Both the position numbers and the translations under genes were made by a program. The notes below the pieces were generated by a model. That model searched no databases. It was given only the letters and a program-made list of their open reading frames with translations, and was not told the DNA's origin. A stretch of 64,000 nt of DNA, from contig NKYR01000097.1 in NCBI GenBank assembly GCA_003184365.1, forward strand, positions 62,001 through 126,000, read 5' to 3'. Positions 56,732-64,000 of the stretch are shown here, one piece after another (within the stretch, counting starts at the first letter, position 1; each line of letters starts with the position of its first letter). The stretch is from Evernia prunastri. Taxonomy: Eukaryota; Ascomycota; Lecanoromycetes; Lecanorales; Parmeliaceae.

Positions 56732-57834
56732 ATGGTCTCGTTTGCGCAGTACTATCAACGAGCGAAAAACGTCATCCATGCCATTCAAGCCCTGGCCATC
56801 TTTGTCGCCTGGGCTATGATCATTGCTCTCCTCACCAAGGGAGGCAAACTTGATGGGAGAATTTGGTATTACTTCGCGCTGGTAGGCAACTTCCAATCTC
56901 TCATCTCACTAAGAAGAGAAGCTAAAGACTCCTACAGTGCTGGTGCTGCATACCTGCTCTCATCTACCAGTCAGCTTCTCCTCTTTTTCAACGGATACGC
57001 CGCTTTTCCAATGCCTATGTCCACGCCGTCATCGATATCATCTACACGATACTTTGGCTCGCCGCCTTTGCCTGCCTGATAGCTTGGGTCAAACAAGGGT
57101 CTCATGCGGCAAAAGATTGGAAGAGCAAGGACAGCTTGTGTGAAACATTTGCTTGGGGGCCTGTGAGCAAGTGCAAGCTGGGTCGGGACGCGTGGATAAT
57201 GGCCATCATCATATGGTAGGGATACCTCAGCCTTTCAATCCGAATGGCAGTGCTCATGCCTGGTTTTAGCCTACTCTTTGCCGTCACAGCTGCCTTCTCG
57301 ATCTACGGCGTATCTTACTACAGAAAGAACGGTTCCTCGCCTGAGTATTCGGCGCCACATGCGGTGCATCTACCTATCGAAGACCAAGACTTCTCGGCAA
57401 ACACAGGTGACAAGCTCAATGATCGTGAACATATGGAGCTCAACCACTCAAACCGAGACGAGACTCCGTTCACGCACACGAACCTAGAAGTGCAAACCCA
57501 CTCAAGTGGACCCATTACGTGGAATCTGCAACAACCACATATTGCGCCTACCGAGCCGGAGCTTGAAGCCGTCGATACTAGCTACTATGGCGGCGGTCAC
57601 CCTTATGAAGCTTTGCAGCGACCTCAGTTCCAGCCACCCTTTCAGTATTCGGCCAATAATCCTCGGTACGCCACAAACCAAGCCAACGAGAGCCAATTTG
57701 TGGGAGGACTGGAACCTTTGCCGACACAGACTGGAGAAGGTCCGTCGAGACATAATTTGGCATTGAATTACGATCATGGCGGATATGCCAGTAGTGGTAG
57801 GGTGGACTTTCCGGAGGGAGATTATGGCCGATGA
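56732..57834 (+). CDS. MARVEL-domain membrane protein
   Basis: Three exons, 56732-56881, 56938-57215 and 57270-57834, give 330 residues. The N-terminal half has four helices in the arrangement of fungal MARVEL (membrane-associating) proteins: IQALAIFVAWAMIIALL, then FALCWCCIPALIYQ across the first splice, HAVIDIIYTILWLAAFACLI, and IIICLLFAVTAAFSIYG across the second splice. A Cys-containing loop (LCETFAWGPVSKCKLG) lies between helices 3 and 4, as is common in the family. The C-terminal 180 residues are polar, with Glu/Asn/Pro/Tyr and no domain, presumably cytoplasmic. Function is unknown; MARVEL proteins sit at membrane apposition or eisosome-like domains in yeast. The unspliced frames break the helices, so the introns are well supported. 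Confidence 0.85.
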
Positions 57835-58400
57835 ATACACAGACCATAGAGAAGTCTATGCTGGATACATAAAACTTTAAACATGTTTCCGAACTACGAG
57901 TAGATAGTGGACACTGTCTTGTGGTTTAGACTCACAACCCTGTTACATTTGACCTACACCATGAGTAGCGATACTCCTGTGTAGAGTAACACTCGGCCGT
58001 TATCAATATTCCAAGACAGTGGAGGACCCTAACCTTGAGTGAGAGTCAGTGAGAGCTTGGTCATGTAGAGTAAATGACTCACAACACGTTCTGGGTGGGG
58101 GAAGGTGCGAATTGTATTGTTGTACATGAGTTTGATGCACGTTGAACTCTATTTTTGAGTTTAAAAGGAAGTCGGTAGATCTGCTTTTTCGCCGTCAAGT
58201 AAGGTAGTAAACAGCACCCTGAAAATCTCTCCCACACTGGCAACTGCTGATCATGACCCGCCTCGAACCTACATTCTACGTGGGGTCCCCAGTTGTATCA
58301 GGAATGTGTGAGCGTACGTTCGAGCAGCGTTGACCAGCCTCGAGCGCAAGACCCTTCCAACGGAGAAGATACGGAGGACCGCTCCGTCTAGACAGCGTCG
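57835..58400. other. Intergenic spacer
   Basis: 566 bp between two rightward genes. No gene seen. Confidence 0.45.
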
Positions 58401-60438
58401 ATGTCGGCGAGCCATCTACGCCCCTCCGACGACAGTGACACTGGGTCCAAACTACGAGAATGGTCTTCATTCATTGGCATTGTCACAGCCATCATCGGCA
58501 ACATTCTCATCTCCTTCGCCCTCAACATTCAACGTTACGCCCACATACGGCTCGCTCGAGAGCAGGAGGAGCAGAAGAAGCCATGGAATACTAGGCACGC
58601 GAAACATGGTCAGAGGGGCTATGGAACGCAGCAAAGCAAGATCGCCGAGGAAAGGGTAAAAGCCAATCTGAACGCCTCCCTGGAGGACCAACAGCCTGCA
58701 AACGGTCAGAACGTTACAGAAGAGTATACACATGTACCAGGAGCGCATAATGGATCTCTGCATTCTCGCAGCTCTTCGGACTCTACCATCAAACAGTTGG
58801 AAAAGCCTAGGGAACAAGCAGAGAGGAAGACATATCTCAAATCCCCCTACTGGTGGATCGGTATAATATTGATGATTGCGGGCGAAGCTGGCAACTTCAT
58901 CGCCTACGGGTTTGCCCCAGCGTCCATCGTCTCGCCTCTCGGTGTGGTCGCCTTGGTATCAAATTGTATCATAGCACCATGTCTACTACACGAACGCTTT
59001 CGACAGCGAGATTTTTGGGGAGTGGTCATTGCCATTGGTGGTGCAGTGACGATTGTCCTAAGCGCAAAGAACTCGGAGACGAAGATGGGACCACACGATG
59101 TGTGGGCAGCGATAACGCGGTGGGAATTTGAGACGTATTTGGGGATAACTGCAGCGCTCATCATCGTATTGATATGGGCGAGTGGAAAATACGGAGACAA
59201 GACGATCTTGATCGATCTGGGTCTTGTTGCCCTGTGTGGTAATAATGAATGGAAGCCCCCAAGTTGAAGTAGAACTAACATGACTGACAGGAGGATACAC
59301 TGCCTTGTCTACCAAAGGTGTCGCATCGCTATTATCGGATACTCTTTGGCGTGCTCTAACCTTCCCCATCACCTATCTTCTTGTCTTCATACTTGTTGTG
59401 TCGGCACTGGCCCAGATACGATACGTCAATCGTGCTCTGCAAAGATTTGATTCTACCCAGGTCATCCCTGTGCAATTCGTCCTCTTCACTATTTCGGTCA
59501 TCATTGGAAGCGCTGTGTTGTACCGAGACTTTCAGGAAGCGGACGCGAGTCGGTTCGGTAAATTTTTCGGAGGCTGTGCGTTAACCTTTCTAGGAGTGTA
59601 TCTGATTACGAGTGGGAGAGCAGCAATGCAGGATGAAGAGGACAGTAATGACTTTGACGATGAAGAGAATACGATAGGACTAGTGGATGAGGAGAGATAC
59701 CAAGACGAGGCATCCAACAATGAAGAAGGATCTAGGCGAAGAAAGTCATCCCTCAGCTTCGTCCTTGACGGACCCAACGCATCAAGACGGTCATCGAAAC
59801 AAGTGAACAGGCGATCCTCATCGACAACACCCCAACCCAGACTACTGTCACATACATCAACTGCATCGTCGCGGATGTCAGGGACGGAGTCTCCCATGCT
59901 CGAAAATCCTTGGCAGTCGACTGGCAACGTTTCTGCCTCAGGCAGACCACGACTAAGTGACAACGCCATATCATCCCCACTGTTGCCGTCTGAAGCGCAA
60001 CGCACCCACCCTCCAGCAACGCCCAAAACCCCTTCAACGCCTAATCGGCCCCCGAAACTGTCAAGGAACTCCATGGCTCGATTGACACCAGGACCATATG
60101 TATCACCGTTGTCGTCTTCGCTGAGTGCCGTGGTTGCAGACGAGTTACGGAGAGGTCAGGACTCCCCATCGACCCGGAGACGACCATCGGGGCTACGTAA
60201 ATCGAAATCCCAAAGGGCCACTGCAGCGTCTAGTGGTGACGAGACTGACTCTACACCATTGAAAGCGTCGCAGCTGCCAGAGGAGGCGGTGGAAGTCGAC
60301 GGCGAGCGTCCACACACCGCCATCAGATCCCAGAGCGTCAGTGCTCATCCTGAGAGCCTCGGTGAAATTTCTCGTATGAACTGGGAAGGGAATAAGGGGA
60401 AAGCCCACGAGAGGGATGAGAATGATACCCCGAAATGA
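58401..60438 (+). CDS. NIPA-type (DUF803) magnesium transporter
   Basis: Two exons, 58401-59238 and 59291-60438 (52-bp intron), give 661 residues. The protein is a NIPA/DUF803 multi-helix carrier of the drug/metabolite transporter superfamily; animal NIPA proteins move Mg2+. Family signatures are FIGIVTAIIGNILISFALNI, WWIGIILMIAGEAGNF, AYGFAPASIVSPLGVVALVS, RDFWGVVIAIGGAVTIVLSA, GGYTALSTKGVASLLS and a last helix FFGGCALTFLGVYLITSG. Two features are fungal-specific: a polar insert of about 95 residues between helices 1 and 2, and a Ser/Arg/Pro-rich tail of about 260 residues with many RRxS-like sites that suggest phosphorylation. Ion specificity is inferred from the family. Confidence 0.88.
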
Positions 60439-60544
60439 TTGCATACGCGCTTGTACCAATGACTAGGTTGTACTTATGGCATTCCGTAGCGGTCTGATTG
60501 TGTTCTCATAGCGTTGAGCTGTTTGTAAAAGAATCAGGAGTCCT

Positions 60545-61240
60545 TCATTTGGCAAAGTAAAAAAAAGAGCAATGGGTAGCATCGCACATACTTATCCACA
60601 CACAAAAAATAATCACCTCCGCAAACCTTGCAGCTTCAAAACACTCATGTTCAGCAAGGTCCTTCGACCCCCTTTCCACCGTCCCAATAGGCCAAGCGAA
60701 GCTAAGCCCGCCCTCGAACTCCCACTGTTTGGATAGGTACGCACATTGCTGTCTTGAGATCCCTGGCACCACCACCAAAAACGTGGCAAAGCACACTGCA
60801 ATCCCATGCAGAACGACCATGAAAAATCCATCCCGTCGACCCCCATTTCTGAAGTGAAGTTCCCTCACGACTCTACACTCTACACCCTCCGCCCGTGCGC
60901 AAACGGTGCATACCGCCAACCAACAACCAATACTAATCACCGCCAGCTCCTCGCCGATGTCTACATCAATCTCTGAAACAACCCGCCACACGAACACACA
61001 TGCACGGGCACGGCAAAGATTCGGCATGTGTTGGTCTCCCGTCAGGGCATTCCCGTGATGCAGCGTCGTCAACATCGCAGCAGGGCCGTTCGATAGCAGG
61101 GTGGATCGCTCGGCGAGGGTATAGCTGAAGTGCGTTTTCCTGCTGTTGGTGGGGAGAGAGGGTTGGGGGAGAGTTGGATAGGTGGAGGCAGAAAGAGGGC
61201 GAAGTGAGGTGTGTGAGAGAGAGGAGGGGGGAGGGGGCAT
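60545..61240 (-). CDS. Hypothetical protein (uncertain)
   Basis: Open frame of 231 codons, convergent with the NIPA gene. No domain recognised. Two moderately hydrophobic segments (EELAVISIGCWLAVCTV and MVVLHGIAVCFATFLVVVPG) are visible, and the composition is Cys/Val-rich, which is unusual for a soluble fungal protein. No splice improvement was found. It could be a lineage-specific membrane protein or a chance frame. Confidence 0.3.
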   Translation of the reverse strand: MPPPPSSLSHTSLRPLSASTYPTLPQPSLPTNSRKTHFSYTLAERSTLLSNGPAAMLTTLHHGNALTGDQHMPNLCRARACVFVWRVVSEIDVDIGEELAVISIGCWLAVCTVCARAEGVECRVVRELHFRNGGRRDGFFMVVLHGIAVCFATFLVVVPGISRQQCAYLSKQWEFEGGLSFAWPIGTVERGSKDLAEHECFEAARFAEVIIFCVWISMCDATHCSFFYFAK

Positions 61241-61530
61241 GGGAGATTTGGGCGGGGTTGGAAGAACCGTGTCTGGACGTTGCTGGTGGTATTATTTTTG
61301 ATGCGGCAAGTTTTATGGATCCCAGGTTTTAAAAGTGCAAGTGCATTACGGAGTGATAAGACCTACTCATCCGTCTTTGCATCTAGCGTCTCGCTGAACA
61401 TGGAAAATGTTGCAGTGCGATGCATGTCCCCCGCGGCTTACCAGAATACAATCCCAACCGACATTAAGTACTACTGCATCACTACCGCCCCATCCCCCCA
61501 CGAAACCCTTCCCTTCCGTAAACACCCCAT
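61241..61530. other. Spacer before the MFS gene 3' end
   Basis: 290 bp. Nothing recognisable. Confidence 0.4.
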
Positions 61531-63656
61531 TCACATCCGATGCACCTCGCTCTTCGCCGTCCACCTGCGGAACTTCTTCCCCCAGATCCAAAACACGGCA
61601 CCGCATCCGCAGCACAGGGCGGTCAAGCACATGTTCGTCATGAACGGCGGGACGTACCCCCCGCCCACGACCCAGGGCGTCATGAACTGCGAGACGCCGT
61701 AGCCCCAGACGTTCTTGATCATCGTGATGGCGACGAACATGGCCCCGGCCGCCGGCTTGTAGGAGTCGACGGCGTAAGTGGCCGCGACGGCCGGGAGGGC
61801 GGCGATCTGTATCCCCGCGCAGGTGAAGCCGATGACGACGATGATCTGATTCGCGGGTCAGTTAAAAGGTTTACCTCGGTGAACACCCAAAAAGCTACGA
61901 CGGGGCAGGATTTTTCGACAAAAAAAACTCACCCTCCAATCCCACGAGTGTTGGAGGCCGAAGCCGACAACGAAGTTGCCCAGGATCATGACGAGCACGA
62001 ACGGGACCATGGTGACGAGCCTCATCTCCGGCTCCCGGATCCCCTTGTTCCGTTTCGTCAGGGCGGCGCTGATGATGTCGCTGGCCGGGCCGGCGGTGAA
62101 GAGGCCGATCAGGGCGCCCACCAGGGACGCGAAGGTGGTGAAGCCGACGTTCTGGGAATCGAAGCCGTATGGCTTCGCCCCAAAGGCCTCGGACTGCACG
62201 AAGGTGATCATCAGATAGCAGGTGCTGCTGAAGGTGACGACGAAACCGGCGAATAGGACGATGGGGTAGAGGAGCAGCTTCCACGGTAGGAGGAATTCGG
62301 CAATGAGCGATTTCAAGGGGCTTTTCGCAGGCTGGAGAAGTTTCCATTGGTATCTGGAAGGCTTACTTTTGCCCAGGTGCACATCGGCAACTGCATTGCT
62401 GGTTCCCGAAGCATTTGCATCGTCAGAGGATCCGCGAGCCGTGATGGCAGACCCAGAACCCAAGTCATGTTTTGTCTCTATGATCGAGTCCGTGCCTACA
62501 ATGTCGGCAGGGTCGATGTTTGCTTTCATTCCATTCCCAGGAAGACGTTGCCACATCGTCTCGGGGAAGCCGACGAGGACAGCAACGAAGGCGAAGGTGT
62601 TGATTGCTACGTTGAACCACCAGAAGTTCCGCCAGCCGACGTTCGAGGCCATCGCGCCTGCAATGATGGGGCCAACCTGAATTGCGCGTCAGCGTACGTA
62701 TGACAATGAATCGCAGCGACTTACCATTACCGAAAGGTAGAACGACACAAAGTAGAGAGTGTTGTACAGCCCCCTTTCGTGTAGGAACAGCACATCGGCA
62801 ATGATGGTAGGCTGCAAAGCCTTGCGTTTGGTTATCAGCATTGCTGTTATAAGGCGAGCGGAGAGACCCTCACCTCTGCAGGTCCAGCAGCAATTCCATT
62901 CAAGACTGCGGCACCCATGAAGCTTGAGTACGACGATGCCTTGGCTTTCCAAACATAGCTTCCTACGCAGAGTAATGAGGAAGCCAACAGCACGAATCTG
63001 CGGCCGAATGTATTACTCAACGGCACCCTTCCCTACTCGTCAGCTTTTCCGGTGCATGCTAGCGGGAACAGAACACAGGAAAGACGGATCTTCTATGTTT
63101 ACCATAAGAAATTACTGAATGCCAAGACAAGGATGGTTACTCCTGTAAAATAAACCACGCCCGCAAGGTCCGAGTGGAACTCCTCTATCAATTGAGGGAC
63201 TATGGGCGCAGTTGCCAAAGGTCCCACTCCTTGAGCAAACGTGACCATTGTTGCAGACGCAATTGCTGAAAGCTTCCATAATGGGCTCCAATTCTATGAG
63301 TTGTTATTCCCGAGACATTCCCACGCCCTTCTTGGGTCCGACGGTTGACATGGGGAGCTTACCAGGGGATCGCTGGAGTCGTTGGACGGCTGTGGGACCA
63401 GGACAATCTTATTGCGCTCACTCTTAGCAAAATGAGTCGCTCCAACGTCCACCATGACCTCAGTCCCAGGCAGAATTTCGGCGTGTGAGTTATCTTCAAG
63501 ATTGCCGAGGTTCTAGAGGCACATAGAGGTCAGCCATGTTTTCCCGTTAACAGAGGTGCAAAGGTAAATTTTTTCACCAGCTACGAAAATCTCATTCTGC
63601 GCGGGCTCCAGGGGTGTAAGCTTCCGACTGACCTTCTGGTCATGACTCATCGCCAT
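61531..63656 (-). CDS. MFS transporter (HOL1-like)
   Basis: Seven exons were inferred: 63656-63633, 63512-63363, 63293-63103, 63027-62874, 62820-62725, 62676-61933 and 61845-61531, giving about 557 residues with every junction in frame. It is a major facilitator permease of the HOL1/DHA1-like fungal group. Signatures are IVLVPQPSNDSSDPLNWSP before helix 1, PLSNTFGRRFVLLAS (loop 2-3 motif), AAVLNGIAAGPAE, and GPIIAGAMASNVGWRNFWW (helix 5 and loop). A long polar central loop follows FPETMW. Helices in the second half include PIVLFAGFVVTFSSTCYLMI and VGALIGLFTAGPASDI. The substrate is unknown. The short first exon is the least sure part. The final exon is markedly more GC-rich than the rest of the gene. 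Confidence 0.88.
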
Positions 63657-64000
63657 GATTTTGAACTCAACGTATGCGAGAAAGGGATGCTAGTAGCCCT
63701 CCACGAAACCTCAACAGTGTCTATAGAGCATGAAAGCGCCTGCCACTGAGATAAACTTGATCAAGAAAGCCCAACCCAGGTCATGGCCGGCGACGCGCAG
63801 CGCTTTATTCTCCACTGCATGGCGCGGCCCGTGGGATTGAACGAAAGTCTCCGTCCCTGTGCACTGTGCATCACTACTGCACAGCTGCATCACGGTAACG
63901 CGAATCAAGATTCCACACGCACGCTCCGGACTCCGATGGCATCTTATAAGTGATGAAGTGAGTCGAGGGACTTCATGGCTGGGAAAGGCGGCCAATCAAT
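63657..64000. other. 5' flank of the MFS gene to the window edge
   Basis: Promoter side of the transporter. The 94-codon frame on the minus strand has no domain and is not called. Confidence 0.4.

Noticed and set aside
63711..63995. 94-codon frame at the right edge
   Set aside because: No domain or splice continuation; lies in the MFS promoter region.

Overview
The window is nuclear DNA of a filamentous ascomycete (Pezizomycotina). The evidence is the many 48-75 bp GT-AG introns, a highly reducing iterative polyketide synthase (PKS), NACHT/ankyrin NLR-like genes, F-box genes and typical fungal families (SAT4-type rhodopsin-fold, DUF3112, fungal MARVEL, DUF803/NIPA, HOL1-like MFS). The class cannot be fixed from sequence alone. 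No rRNA, tRNA, CRISPR array or complete autonomous transposon was recognised. Exon structures were worked out by hand from splice signals and reading frame.

Layout. 0-2.4 kb: 5' part of an NLR (NACHT, ZZ-type zinc finger, ankyrin repeats) running off the left edge. 3.2-4.4 kb: NAPE-PLD-like metallo-beta-lactamase hydrolase. 4.4-7.9 kb: gene-poor. 7.9-14.7 kb: membrane-anchored PLOD-like glycosyltransferase, rhodopsin-fold membrane protein, RCC1/pim1. 14.7-17.3 kb: gene-poor. 17.3-29 kb: a decayed polyketide locus with a broken highly reducing PKS, a divergent and apparently intact FSH-type serine hydrolase, and a heavily decayed short-chain dehydrogenase. 29.8-35.3 kb: GT32 glycosyltransferase with a minisatellite-encoded tail, an F-box gene and its dead tandem copy, and a sulfotransferase-family protein. 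36-46.6 kb: mostly housekeeping genes (WDR70-like, complex I NDUFB3, CAF1/POP2 deadenylase, copper amine oxidase, DUF3112 membrane protein). 46.6-49.9 kb: low-complexity, microsatellite-rich DNA. 50.2-52.4 kb: decayed NLR with an alpha/beta-hydrolase N-terminus, no NACHT and a broken ankyrin end. 53.5-63.7 kb: 4-coumarate-CoA-ligase-like enzyme with a PTS1-like end, MARVEL protein, NIPA-type transporter, one doubtful gene and an MFS transporter.

The most notable region is the PKS. KS, AT and ACP look complete, but the gene carries three independent coding lesions: a 153-bp element with terminal inverted repeats between DH and the methyltransferase-like domain; an ER deletion whose junction is a perfect 24-bp snap-back hairpin and shifts the frame; and a one-base deletion in KR. 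The PKS has no thioesterase, which fits product release in trans by the neighbouring FSH hydrolase. That hydrolase appears intact, whereas the SDR is dead. The locus therefore reads as a small polyketide cluster in the course of being lost.
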